A DNA stretch of 64,000 nucleotides from Hypericum androsaemum. Lineage: Eukaryota; Streptophyta; Magnoliopsida; Malpighiales; Hypericaceae. The DNA is taken from the NCBI GenBank assembly GCA_963995505.1, contig OZ023182.1, forward strand, positions 3,526,707 through 3,590,706. Reading direction: 5' to 3'. The notes beneath the pieces are model-generated. The model was not told where the DNA came from. It did no database searches and saw only the letters and a program-made list of their open reading frames with translations. Shown here one piece after another: positions 48,015-59,597 of this stretch; the first letter of the stretch is position 1; every line of letters starts with the position of its first letter. A program made the translations under genes and the position numbers.

Positions 48015-48200
48015 AAAGGTAATTTACTTCATTGATGTACGTCGAGCATATACAGGAATTATAACTACCTGATAAGCCTACCACTATTAGATAAAGATAA
48101 CTATATACATCTCTTGTGTGTGGTACATTATATACTAAGTAACTGCTAGATAAGTCATGATCTCTACATGGATGAGCATGATCCAATACCCCCTCAAGCT
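48015..48200 (-). repeat. Copia-type LTR end nested in the fold-back element
   Basis: The right side reads CCAATACCCCCTCAAGCTGG, the complement of a Copia polypurine tract joined to a TATTGGAT... LTR start. This suggests a 3' LTR or remnant inserted within the element; its other end is not clear. Confidence 0.45.
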
Positions 48201-48249
48201 GGTGCGTGAGGTCACGAAGCTTTATAATTCGGTAAAAATGTACTCGTCT

Positions 48250-48960
48250 TAGAAATTGTTATAATATATTGTATTGTTTTATTATTTTTTTAACCATTGA
48301 AGCGGTTTACTTCAATTTTAAAATTTTAGATAATTAACAAAATAAATTTAAAGTTTCTATTGTATGTTGTCAATGTTTTACCCAATAACATATAATACCA
48401 TATATACTATACATGTAAAAGTTAGAAAATTAATGAAATCTGAGATTTATTACGACAAAAATTTAAGAGATTTTTTGCAAGCTTACATGTATAATGGTTA
48501 AGACCGTTTAAATGGGACAATTGGAATTGAATCGCTGGAAATCCCATTTTTGGTAAAAAAAGAAAACGCTCCTGGCGGATCGGTTTTTGGCCAAAAAAAT
48601 GTTTTCGTAAAATATCAAAAAAGCTCCCAGCGGAGCAGTTTTTGGTAAAAAAAAAAAGTTTTCCTCCATTGTTTTTTCGCGATTGAGGCGGTTCACTTCA
48701 ATTTTAAATTTCTAATTTTTAGATAATTAACAAAATAAATTTAAAGTTTCTATCGTATATTGTGGATATTTTGCCAAGGTGGACTCGTTATTACAGATGT
48801 TAATTGCCCAATAACATATACTACCATATATATTATACATGTAAAAGTTAAAAAAATAATGGAATCTGAGATTTATTACGACAAAAATTTAAGAGATTTA
48901 TTGCAAGCTTACGTGTATAATGGTTAAGACCGGGGTCTGGTTTAAATGGGACAATTGGAA
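48250..48960. repeat. Internal direct duplication (~280 bp, two copies)
   Basis: 48290-48535 and 48690-48960 share long stretches (AGATAATTAACAAAATAAAT, then GAGATTTATTACGACAAAAA). They are separated by a short array of CTCC(C/T)(A/G)GCGGA units. Confidence 0.8.
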
Positions 48961-49307
48961 TTAAATTGGTGGAATTTTTGGTTAAAAAAAGCTCCCGGGG
49001 AAGCGGTTTTTGGTATTAAAAAAGGCTCCCGGGAGAGCGGTTTTTGGTATAAAAAAATGCTCCAGGGAGAACAGTTTTTGGTATTAAAAAAAGCTCCCGG
49101 GAGAGCGGTTTTTGGTATTTAAAAAAATGCTCCCAGGAGAACGGTTTTTGGTATTAAAAAAAATGCTCGGGGAGTAGCGGTTTCGTGCGAACGGAAAATG
49201 CTCCCAGCTGAGCAATTTTCGGCTCGACCCCAGACAAGGAAAACATCCCCTGACAACCCCATTCAGGAAATTGTCAGGGAAATAAACCTCCTTTTAAAAA
49301 ATTGTCC

Positions 49308-52300
49308 GATTTCCTTTGCCTGCAATAAAATGTCTAGAAAGTAACCACGGAGGACGGGGAAGGGTAAAATTTTGGCTTGTAGGTAACCTATATGCACGTA
49401 ATCCGACGGGCAACATGTGGGCACTGTTGGGTGAAAAATTGAAGTACGGCACGACCATTATTGCAAAGGGAAGTTTCTCACGCAAGGAGATCCCAGGTGC
49501 AGGTGAATTATGCGCATTATAATACATGTTCGTGTTGAACATTATTGCGTGCATGGTACGAGTCTAAGGTAGCATACAATGTGTCTATGATCGATGATAA
49601 TTAAGTTTCGGGTTTAAGTCTTACGAATGTAAAAAAATAGAAGAGTCATACTCTAAATAGAATCCGACAATGTTTGCCTCAGATATTATAAATTCTCAAA
49701 TTTCAAAGAATAATCAACGAGAAGTACAATAGACAGGTCCAAGTCTCGTGAATTGTTTGTAAACGTGAAAAATACACATACACATACATATTGTTTTAAT
49801 GTTTTTGGACTAGATGCAAAAATTTTAATATAGTATCTGAACGGTTTGATCTCTTATCCATTGTTGTCCTTGCCGAAAGCTTGTTTCATTGCAGGTAAGT
49901 AAATTCAGCCATAATTAAACAATTTAAATAGTGTATATATGTCAGTTCGGTTGCTACACAACTTGAATCACGAACATCTTTTCTTTCCATCCGGCAATAT
50001 GTACATATTTTTCTGAATAGTAATCATACACATTTGAATATTCCATGCATGGCAGCAAACGAGCCGAGAAACAACACCATGTACCGGAGAATGATAGCAA
50101 GTGGAGAAGACAAGGCAATTTCCGGTCCCAAAAGCCCACGAGCTTGTGTTCTCTCATATTCTATTTGACACTCGTTATTCTAATTGATAAATGATTTAGA
50201 TTTAAATTTTATAAATATAAAATTATTATTATTAAAGACGCTCCTAAATAGAAATCGATTGGTTAAAAAAGAGTTTTTTTTTTGACAGGTTAGAAAAGAA
50301 AGGTGCAATGCCCGGAGAGGATATGGAAACACACTTTGTCGTTGCTTTAATGGTGGTCCAAAATCCCGAGAGGGAAACAAACGTAGGCCCGCGAGGATAT
50401 ACTTGCTCGCCCTGTCACATTGACATGACCCCATCCATGCATGTTGATGACGGGACCTATATAGTCGGAAATTAATATGTTTAATTAAATAAGCAAGTTG
50501 ATGAATGGCAAACAACAAGCCGGGAGACTTAGTGGCAGTTTGGCAAAATCAGATTGTGACATTGAAATACGCACAAGTTTGTATCTATGATATAATTTTG
50601 TAGTTATTAGTCGATATTTGTCTCGGCAATTTTTTGGCTGAGACATTAACTCTTATAGTTTCTCGTCCGCCTTACGTTTCCACTCATATCACTTTGTTCC
50701 TTTCGAATTGGTTTTCATGTTCTATTTGGTGTTTCATATGTTGTTTGTGTATTTCTTTTTTTTCTATTGAAAATCATTAATTATAATATAGACTTTCGTC
50801 GTCTTTTCCAAAAAAGTTGTGAGAGTAGTAGATGGTATATTTAAGGAGTACGTGATAATCTATTAATTTGGTAAATGAGTTGAAGTCACATTATTAGCCG
50901 AGCTATCTCAAAAAAATTCAAAATATTTTGTTAAGTTATAACATTTTGTCATTTGATTTAAGTACTTAATCTATTCTCTAATGTAACTAAAGGCTCATAG
51001 ATATTTCCTCCGTAATAAATAATGCAAGTTATAAGTTGGTACATCTAAATTAATTTTCGTGTACCAAATGTCCTATCCAGCTGGAGAGAGCCACGTCATC
51101 CCAGATCAGGTTTGACTCGAGGAGTACGAGGCAGAAAAGATAAAAAAAGATAACCAAACACGCTTTGACTTTCAAATGTAATCTCAATCCCATGGAAGAC
51201 TTCTAGAACTATTATAGTCAAATAAATTACAGATTCCCATTGGCAAAAAAAAAGCAAAATTAGATAAATGTCTGAAGCTGAAAGATCCACGACATCCCTT
51301 CATAGCCATTGCAACAAAATTACAATACTGGTGCTGAATGAATTTGTTCAAAGACTGTAAAGAGAGTAGGTTTTTTTTTCTTGAAATAGACGCGCTATAC
51401 AATGAGTATACTCATTTAAAGAAAAATCTACATATTTTTTAAGTCAACTGTATTTTCGCAATCTATTAGAGTCGAGTAGAAAATAAAACAACAAAAATGT
51501 CTCACCATATTTAACGCAATCCACTTGTGTGATTTAGCGTACCGCATTGCTATTTACAAAAATGATGATATTGTTTATAAACGTAAAAAATTTATCTATC
51601 TAATTATCTTAAATTTTTTAGATTAAATATGGAAATTACAATATGAATATTCTAACAAAGTTAACATTGATTTGATTCACTAATAACCTGTCAGAAAAGC
51701 TAATAGAAATCAAATATAGGACAAAAGTTACGCATCAGCTTCTTTTTTTTAGGACAAAGTTACGCATTAGCTAAGTGGCAATGTCAGTATTGCGTTATAC
51801 TCATAGATTTTGTGATACTGACAATAGAAGATTAAATCTAGCGATAAAAATTAAATATAGGACAAAGTTACGCGTAACTTTCAAAGTGTTTTTTCCTTAT
51901 TACAATTTTTTCTACTAAATTTTATCAAAATAAATTTTGCCGAATATGACGATTACAACCTTTCGGTGATTAGGATGTAAGTTTTTTCGGATAGTCCGTG
52001 CTCCTCGATTCTCCCAAAAAAACTGAGGGGGAATGCAGGAGAAAAGGAAAGGGCAAAAGGGTAAAATCCCAAGTGAACATGGCGTGCTTTAACGGCATGA
52101 AAAGCTTAATTAATTAATTAAACCTCCACCCTGTCTCTGTATGAATGTATATTACACAGTCCCTCCCTCCCTCCTTTTCTATTCTCTTCTCTTCTCTTCT
52201 CTTCTACTTCACCTTTTCCCATAATAACACTAAACAAAAGAAAGAGAAGAAAAAAAAATCTTCCTTTTCCTCATCTTCTTCTTGTTCCTCCTCCTTTTAT

Positions 52301-52505
52301 CTCTTCTAAGCATTCTCTCTCTTTTCTCCCATAATTTACTCCTCTAGCCAGCCAGCTAGCTGTAGCTTCTTGCATGAGCCCTGCAAAGAGTTCAGGCCTA
52401 GGAGGGGACAAGCTCGTCAGATTAGAAGAAGAGGGACATTGAGATTTGCGCCTATACTGCTCCAAAAGATCTTTAGAGATAGAGAGAGGGAGAGAGAAAG
52501 ATCAT
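49308..52505. other. Intergenic, NPY gene distal upstream region
   Basis: AT-rich, with no domain-bearing open frame. Near the 3' end (52150-52210) a run of CCCTCC and TCTTC repeats probably belongs to the NPY gene promoter or 5' UTR. Confidence 0.35.
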
Positions 52506-52531
52506 AGAGAGAGAGAGAGAGAGAGAGAGAG
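52506..52531. repeat. (GA)n microsatellite in the NPY 5' region
   Basis: About 13 GA repeats, roughly 240 bp upstream of the start codon, likely in the 5' UTR. GA runs are common in plant 5' leaders. Confidence 0.9.
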
Positions 52532-52768
52532 GTGAGTAAAGGCAAAGGCGGCTTGTATTTATTGTTAAAAATCCGTTCTTTCTCAAATGCCCTGAGCCAC
52601 TAGAGAGAGACAGACATAGAGAGAGAAGAGGAAGCTTGTGAGGCCCGCCATTTTTGGTTCTGGGTTTTCTTAGTTCAGCTCTCAAGAGAGCTTCTGGAAG
52701 TGAAAAAAAAAGACTCTGTCTTTTGTCTGTCTGGGTTTAACTTGTTGTGTCTCTTCGGGAATCCTGAG

Positions 52769-55700
52769 ATGAAGTTCATGAAGTTGGGGTCCAAGCCTGA
52801 CACCTTCCAGGCCGATGGCAAATTCATCAGGTACTTGAAAATTAAAATTTGCCCGTGAAGCCTAATTTTCATCCTTTCAGCATTTTCTTTGATTTGGGTT
52901 TACAATCTTCCACTTCTTTTCTCCTGAAGTTGTGAGTTTTATATTTTGTTCCCTTCTTCCAGCATTTTCTTTGATTTGGTCTGTTAATTTTTCCTGTCCT
53001 TCCATGAAGTGACTTGTGAGTTATGTTCTTTGTTTTTAAGCTCATGGTGTTTTACTTCCTTACTTTGGAACTTCTGTCGTTTAGTTTCGATACCTGTATT
53101 CCCTTCTTCTGTCGTTGTAAAGTTAATTTCTTTTGTCCATCCACAAATTCCATGCTTGGTAGAGAATAGAAGAATTATCCACTTTTGGTTTTTTTTTTGT
53201 TTTGTCAAACTGAGCTTTATTTGTTATGGTTGTTATAGTTGTTTTTGCTGCTTCTGAAATGGATTACTACTTGTAGTACAACCACCTTAGGTGGAAAGCT
53301 AAGTGGACGTGGGAGATGAAATGAGAAGGAGGGAGGAGGTGGTGGAAGAGTGGTACTTTGGTTTGTTTTAATGAGTTTGGTGGTCCAAAGTCACATAAGC
53401 TATGCAAGGCCTTTAATCATAACAACAGTTAAATTTCCTAATCTTTAGGCTTTAATGTATATGTAATCTGTTTGATAGACCCTACTCTTAAGTACTCTAC
53501 TTCTTTAACTAATCAACTGATTGCAATTTCTTGCGGGTCGATGCAAGCGTACATGTGCCTTTTTGGGGGGACGGATTGGGTGCTGCTGGGCTCCGAGTGC
53601 TTAACTTAGGTGCTATAGCTGTCTGGACAGGGAGGATGCACTGCATGTACTTCGATTCCTAAATTGTTACTTAGTTTGGGGGGACAGTACATGTATTTGG
53701 TTTCTCATATACTCATCTGGTTGAACCAAATTTGATATTCCTTTCATTTCTTGGTGCATATCTTGCTTGCAACTCTCATGCCTAACATTGGTTTGTCACT
53801 TTCTTTTCGAAGTGCTCGTAACATGTATTCTCTTGCAGGTATGTCTCGTCTGATCTAGCCGCAGACGTCACTGTAATTGTTGGTGAAGTTAAATTTTTCC
53901 TTCACAAGGTATGCTCTCTCTAGCTGGTGAAGTGCCTTATAAGCTGCAAGGATTATACAAGAACCTGACTTATGATTACATTTCTGTTGTATGCATTGTT
54001 GCAGTTCCCGCTATTGTCGAAGAGTAACCGACTGCAAAAACTGGTGTCCAGAGCCAACGAGGAGAGCTCTGACAAGATTAATCTGGATGATTTTCCCGGG
54101 GGTCACAAGGCCTTTGAGATTTGTGCAAAATTCTGCTATGGCATGACTGTTACTCTGAATGCTTACAATGTTGTAGCTGCACGATGTGCAGCTGAGTACC
54201 TTGAGATGACCGAAGATGTTGATCGCGGGAATCTGGTTTTCAAAATTGAGGTATTTCTGAATTCTAGCATCTTCCGGACCTGGAAGGATTCCATCATTGT
54301 TCTTCAGACAACAAAATCTCTTGTACCATGGTCCGAAGATTTGAAGATCGTTGGACGATGTGTCGATTCCATCGCATCTAAGACTTCTGTGGACCCTGCA
54401 AACATTACATGGTCGTACACATATAACCGGAAGATGTCAGCAACAGATAAGATAGTTGAAGAGAGGGCAAGCATGAGAGAGAGCTTTGAGTCAGTTCCAA
54501 AGGATTGGTGGATTGAAGATCTCTGTGAGCTGGAAATTGATCTCTACAAGAGAGTTATGATTGTTATCAAGTCAAAGGGAAGAATGGATGGAGCTGTTAT
54601 TGGAGAAGCGCTTAAAGCGTATGCAGTTCGGTGGCTGCCGGATTCAGTTGATGCTCTGGTTTCCGACAGCCGTACGTGGAAGTATAAGTATCTTCTGGAA
54701 ACATTGATAGTCTTGTTGCCACTGGACAAGGGTGTGAGTTGTTCATGCAGCTTCTTGCTGAAGTTGCTGAAAGTTGCCAGTTTGGTTGGAGTCGATGACG
54801 AAACCCGAGATGATTTGATCCATAGAATCAGCTTCAAGTTGCATGAAGCCTCTGTCAGAGATTTGCTAATCCCAGCACCTTCTTCTCATTCTACAACTTA
54901 TGATGTGGAATTGGTTCAATGCATAGTAAACCAATTTTCGATGCGAGAGAAGTACAGTTATCCTTACATTGGGAAGAATGAGGAGACGGATGATTTTGTT
55001 CTAGGCCATGGATTCTTGTTGGATGTTGGTAAAATAATCGACGGCTACCTTGCAGAAATCGCTCCCGACCCTAATCTTGCTCTTGCCAGTTTTATCGACT
55101 TGTTGCAGTCCATTCCTGAGTCCGCGCGGCCAATACATGACAAACTATACAGAGCCATAGATACCTACCTCAAGGTATCATTTAATGGTTTGAACATAAT
55201 CACCTTCTAACTTCGAGATTCATTGACGGGTTTTTTTCCGCAATCTAATGGTCTTTTAATGGTTCAGGAGCATCCCAGCTTGACCAAGGCTGAAAGAAAG
55301 AAGTTATGTGGCTTGATGGATGTCAAAAAGCTAACAATGGAAGCTTCGATGCACGCTGCACAAAATGAGAGGCTTCCGCTTCGTTTAGTCGTGCAAGTTC
55401 TCTTCTTCGAGCAGGCCAGAGCATCCTCGGCCGTTCAATCCAACATTTCTCGCGATACATCAAATTCTACAACAAACACCGATGAGGAGGAGTCAGACAA
55501 GGCTGCAGCAGATGACGGCCGATCGCTCACCAAACAGATGAGCCGAATGAGCGTAAAGGAAGAAGAGGTACGAAAGGGCGGGAAGCTACTAAAAAAGAGC
55601 AGCAAGAACGGCAAGAGTGGCATACAGTTGTTGCCATCCCGTTCAAGGAGGATATTTGACAAACTGTGGGCTGTCGGCAAAACCCACACAGAGAATAGAA

Positions 55701-55804
55701 GCTCGGAGACCTCAGGGAGCTCCCGGAGCCCGCCCTCCATGGCTCCCGGAGATGTGAAGTCCTCCGGCTCATCGTCAAGACACAGAAGACACTCCATCTC
55801 CTAG
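52769..55804 (+). CDS. NPY1: BTB/POZ-NPH3 protein of the NPY family (NPY1/ENP-like)
   Basis: Four exons, 52769-52830, 53839-53908, 54005-55174 and 55268-55804, giving 612 aa. The start MKFMKLGSKPDTFQADGKFI is the family signature. A BTB domain spans about residues 25-130 (VTVIVGEVKFFLHKFPLLSK, DDFPGGHKAFEICAKFCYGM) and an NPH3 domain about 205-485 (PKDWWIEDLCELEIDLYKRV, GLMDVKKLTMEASMHAAQNE). A Ser/Lys-rich tail ends RHRRHSIS, as in Arabidopsis NPY1/ENP (At4g31820). NPY proteins act with AGC kinases in auxin-mediated organ formation and stabilise PIN proteins at the plasma membrane; that role is inferred here. The third exon's in-frame extension past 55174 is intron. Confidence 0.94.
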
Positions 55805-57599
55805 AGAACACAACACCACCTTTCTTGATGCAGACTTTAACACGACCTTGGAAGTGTAAAAAGTGGTAGGGGTGATTTCTTTTCTTTTTTTTCCTTAGTA
55901 GTTGGTTGGTGTATTATCTCCCCATCTTAAGGAAAGATGTGTAGTTGTCGTTTATTTCGTTATGTTAGTTTTCTGTTTGGTTGGTTAGCTTTGGGTTTCT
56001 AACATCATCAGCTGGTTCCCAATTGCAAGTCTTCCGTTGTTGTCTCGTCTCTCGCATGCATTCTCTTTGGCGTTGACGTAAGCGACCTGTCGTACGGCGA
56101 TGTTTTGAAACTTAAAGAACCAGAGATAATGGGGTGAACCAGAAACCCGTAAAATTGCCAAACGACCGACCGATAAAATCTAAACCGCAGTTCTAATCGG
56201 TGTCGTGGTGCGGTTTCAAACTGACACCGAATTGATGTGGTTTGGTTTCGGTGTTGGTTTGAAACTACACCGACCGATCGCAAAATTGCAATTAAAACGA
56301 TATCATTTTAGTATATCTCCACTATGTATAAAAACAACGTCGTTTTATTTTGGTATATAAGCCCCTGGTTCAGACTCGTTGTGGACAACTTCTTGTTCAA
56401 GTGGTGGGACCATGTCGAGAAAGGAGAGCTCAAGGAAGTTGCTGACATGAAATTGGAGGTGGTGCAGAGAATCACAGTGGGCCGCATTACTCGGTGGATG
56501 GATGCCAAGTTTACAAAATTTTGTTATCCATTTAAATTTTACCGGAATCAAATTGATGTTGTATGGTTTGTGTGAAATTGGGCTTTTTTTGTCCTTCATA
56601 GCTTGAAGGGGACGCAGTCGGAGGGAGTCCTTGCTGTGAGTTTTACAGGCCTTGAAGCTTTTTTTTTCCATAGATTATAAAAGAAAATGGCTTTTTTTTC
56701 AAATTGGCGAGTATAATATTGTGTGAAAAAGGAGGCTTTTTTCCAAATTTGGGCCCACTAAATGGACTTAACGAAATGGGCCCAATTTTACGGTGCAAAC
56801 CGCACCATGAAACCGCAAAACCATCAAACTGCTACACTGCGGTTTTCTTAGACACCGTCACACCGACGGTGCGAATTTTCACGAAACCAAAAGTGTGGTT
56901 CGGTGTGAATTTTTACACCGACACCGCAAAACCGCACCGAACTCACTCCTAGAGATAACTATCGAGATTTTGGGCTATCTGGACACTTTAGAGAAATCAA
57001 ATTTATATGATAATAGATTTAAACACTTTAGGCAAATTGAATTTATATGAAAAGGATACCCTTGCAATGGTGGTTCACGTGCCCTATGATGCTCGGGTCG
57101 GAGCGTAAGTTAATGATATTTTCAACCGATCACCAAAAAAAAATCAAGGTAGCAAAGACCAATGCACCAATTGCCGTACAATATAGCTCTAATTTACTCG
57201 TTATTCCAGATGTTCTAAAAAAACACCTCTGGGGCGATGACAGGCCACTGTGAACATGTGGAAAATATCCCGATCACTACCAAGTTTACCAAATTTTATT
57301 ATCCACGTACTTTCCAGAATTTAAATTTGAGAGCATGGAGTGGGAAAGAGGAAGATAAATATTAGGGGATTGTCCAATTTCTCAAATTTGAATCCGAGAT
57401 TTCCAAACATTAGCGATTCACATTAGACTGCAACATGAGATTTTATATAGACATTTTGAAGAGTTGAATCGTTGATATGGAGGTCTTCCCCGTAATTTTT
57501 GGAAAATCCTAATTTTTTAAATAGAATTAACATACCTACTTTCATTAATCCTGACTTATGTCGGGAAATCACGAGTCAACAACATAGATAATTTCGAAG
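55805..57599. other. NPY 3' UTR, then a decayed transposon-like region
   Basis: 55805 to about 56040 is the likely NPY 3' UTR. About 56100-56955 is bounded by ACCG- and GGTGCGG-rich segments; its right end (ACCGCACCGAACTCACTCCT) is the inverted counterpart of 44172, so this is probably one transposon with a decayed interior. Its 83-codon open frame at 56324 has no domain I recognise. 56956-57599 is unassigned. Confidence 0.5.
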
Positions 57600-57965
57600 G
57601 CGAATGTTGTAGTCAATTGGGGGCACAAATTCTACTTTTAGACATTGTTGCAACCCAATTAGCTACCGCATTAGCCAAACTTGGTACAAAGCTAAGATTA
57701 CAATTACTTAAAGCATTTAAAGATAATTTAGCCGTAGCTGCAAGGATCTCAGCTTGCCAATTGATGGAGCTCGAGGCTCCCGTGATGAACTCCAACATTA
57801 ATTTGCAGTCTGAGAGTATGCGTGTTGGGATATCAGGGAAAAATAGATAGCAAGCTGTATCTCCCTGATTTCTGCTTCAATAGGCATTTTGACCTTCAAT
57901 CAAGAGGCCTTGAGAGTTCCTAGCCACTGCAGCTAAGCCAAGCTGCGTCACAATTAACTAGCACA
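57600..57965 (-). pseudogene. RNase H-like fragment (LINE-derived)
   Basis: On the minus strand, reading across frameshifts, VNCDAAWL, AAVARNSQGLLIEGQ, APIEAEIREIQLA and SFVPSLANAVANWVA resemble the RNase H domain at the end of plant LINE proteins. There are no flanking LINE domains or target duplications. Confidence 0.65.
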
Positions 57966-58210
57966 AAGGAAAATCCTATTTTTAATTGTAATACTTTGTT
58001 TAATATATGTCAAAACAAAAGAATTAATTGATTTGATTTCTAAACATTATGACAGAATTCTTGGAAACACGTTGGATTAGATTCACATTGGTCCGTAAAG
58101 ATATGCGGTTAGATCTTAATAGGTTGCAACAATATTCTGGCTCGAAGCTACACTAGCCAAAAAGGGAAGCTGAAAACAGAGGAGGAAGATAGAGAGAGAG
58201 AGAAAGAGAG

Positions 58211-58790
58211 ATGCAGAGAATCACAAGACTAAGTAGTACTCTAAAAAAGACTAGATTTTTGGGTACCCTTTGTAAAGACAGGGGCTTCTCTGCTCTGCCA
58301 AACTACGCCCTTCACATTGATGATCTCCAATTGGTCCTGATCCCACTTGGGTTCGATGGTTTCTTCTCATTTTTTGATTTTAAAGACGCGAACTTTTAAG
58401 TTTTGGGTTTCAGGTTTTGGTTGAAGAAAGAGCCAAATCAAGCGGAGCCATCCTGAATAGACCGGATGCTCATAATGCACTCACTTTCCCTCCCAATGGT
58501 TTGGTCTCTTTACTGTTTTCTATTTGCGGATTGTTGGTCTTGGAATGGTGCCAAATTGTGGATAAAGTTCGAGTCTTTTTGTTTACATGAAGGTTAGGCT
58601 GTTGATTGGTTCTTGGAAATGGTTCATTTTTTTAATGAAATGGTATTTGTTCTCTGATTTGATGGTTGATGTTTTGCGTGCTCCAAGGGTTCTGGCAAGG
58701 CTTTCTGTTGGGGTCCGGATTTGGTTTCCCTTTGTGAGTTGCTTAATGAAGGTTTTTGTGGACTTGCTCTATCCAACAATGCTGTGTTAG
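58211..58790 (+). pseudogene. 3-hydroxyisobutyryl-CoA hydrolase-like gene, 5' fragment
   Basis: Exon 1 (58211-58333, 41 codons, MQRITRLSSTLKKTRF ... RGFSALPNYALHIDDLQL) has a mitochondrial-type basic N-terminus and the RFSALPNY segment of Arabidopsis At4g31810. Exon 2 (58414-58498) gives VLVEERAKSSGAILNRPDAH and NALTFPP, the crotonase-fold start. A later piece near 58688 reads GSGKAFCWGPDLVSL, where the family has GSGK-FCSGADV: the oxyanion-loop Ser-Gly-Ala is replaced. The sequence then reaches stops, and at 58918 turns into Copia fragments; the remaining two thirds are missing. A GA-rich leader (58185-58210) precedes the ATG. Confidence 0.82.
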
Positions 58791-58917
58791 GCTGTAGTTT
58801 GATAGATTGACATTCTACTACAGCTTTTCATTTTCCACTTCCTCGTTCTTTGAGCTTGTGGATATGAGAAAGACGGTGATTAGAGTGTTGCTGATGGCTG
58901 ATTCAATTTATATTGGA

Positions 58918-59510
58918 TCATGATCCCCGCCATTTGAGGAATGCGTCCGATGTCTTTTCAGGTTGCTCAAGTGTACCATCGACGAAAGAGCACTTGTTCT
59001 TTGCGTCTAAGATCATGATCATTGCTTCTTTCCACATAGCGTAGTTGTTGCCAGAACTGGACAACTGTTGTGAGGCTTGACCTGTCTCGGAACTGTGGAT
59101 GAAGTATGGCGAGTCGGTTTGGCTGCCTGCTTTCAGGGCCGCAGCTGGCCTGATCGGGCTACTATTTGTTTGCTGATTCCAAGTCCTTGTGACTGATGAT
59201 TGACCACACTCGGTTTGTGGATAATGATTTTGCACCGAAGGTCGGTAATTTAAGGTTTAGGGATGGTTTCCTTTGGGTCCGAGTTTCTCATTCTAAAGCG
59301 TAGATCTCTGCCTGCTTCGTGCAGTGGAATCCTCCAAGTCTAGGAGAAGTAAGTAAAGACATGGTGGACGAGTATTTCTCCCCACTCGATGGATTCGAAC
59401 CTGAGCTGCAGTTGCCAACATGCCTCGACATACTGAGCCTCAGTAGTGGTAAGGCTAACATAATCGTCCCCTGCTCGTACAAGAGGTAGAGACGGTTCCA
59501 TTTTGTTTAC
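58918..59510 (-). mobile_element. Copia fragments: gag N-terminus and an RNase H piece
   Basis: On the minus strand 58918-59235 gives DSPYFIHSSETGQASQQLSS, then NYAMWKEAMIMILDAKNKCS and FVDGTLEQPEKTSDAFLKW, the Copia gag N-terminal domain. About 59400-59480 reads VSLTTTEAQYVEACW, from the RNase H region. The order (RNase H before gag) shows rearranged fragments rather than one element. They abut the broken hydrolase gene. Confidence 0.75.
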
Positions 59511-59597
59511 AGTAACAAAGCATCATCTAATGTACTAACACAGATTGTCGTCGTTTCATTGACATCTTTTCAATCCAACAATCAGGTCGCATGGCTA

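Larger units (their letters stand above)
47587..49307. mobile_element. Long-TIR fold-back-like element with CCCGGG repeat arrays
   Basis: Ends are inverted repeats: left GAGTAATTTTCTAAAAGGGG, right complement GGACAATTTTTTAAAAGGAG. They continue through GGTTTATTTCCC, GTCAGGG and GCTCAGCTGGGAGCA. Inside each end is a tandem array of 33-36 bp units, about eight on the left (47700-47995) and six on the right (48965-49195), each built around CTCCCGGGAG. The flanks GATTTCTTT (47578-47586) and GATTTCCTT (49308-49316) make a 9-bp duplication with one mismatch. Between the arrays are an internal ~280-bp direct duplication and a Copia LTR-like insert. No transposase is seen. Confidence 0.82.

Noticed and set aside
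47703..48035. 110-codon frame with repeated NTKNRSPGSIF-like text
   Set aside because: Read-through of the CCCGGG repeat array in the fold-back element's left end; no domain, and the mirror array gives similar frames.
55435..55811. Minus-strand frames of 94-120 codons over the NPY last exon
   Set aside because: Antisense of the Ser/Lys-rich C-terminus of the NPY protein.
56324..56575. 83-codon frame, possible small protein
   Set aside because: Lies within a decayed transposon-like region, with no recognisable domain and an unrelated open frame on the other strand.
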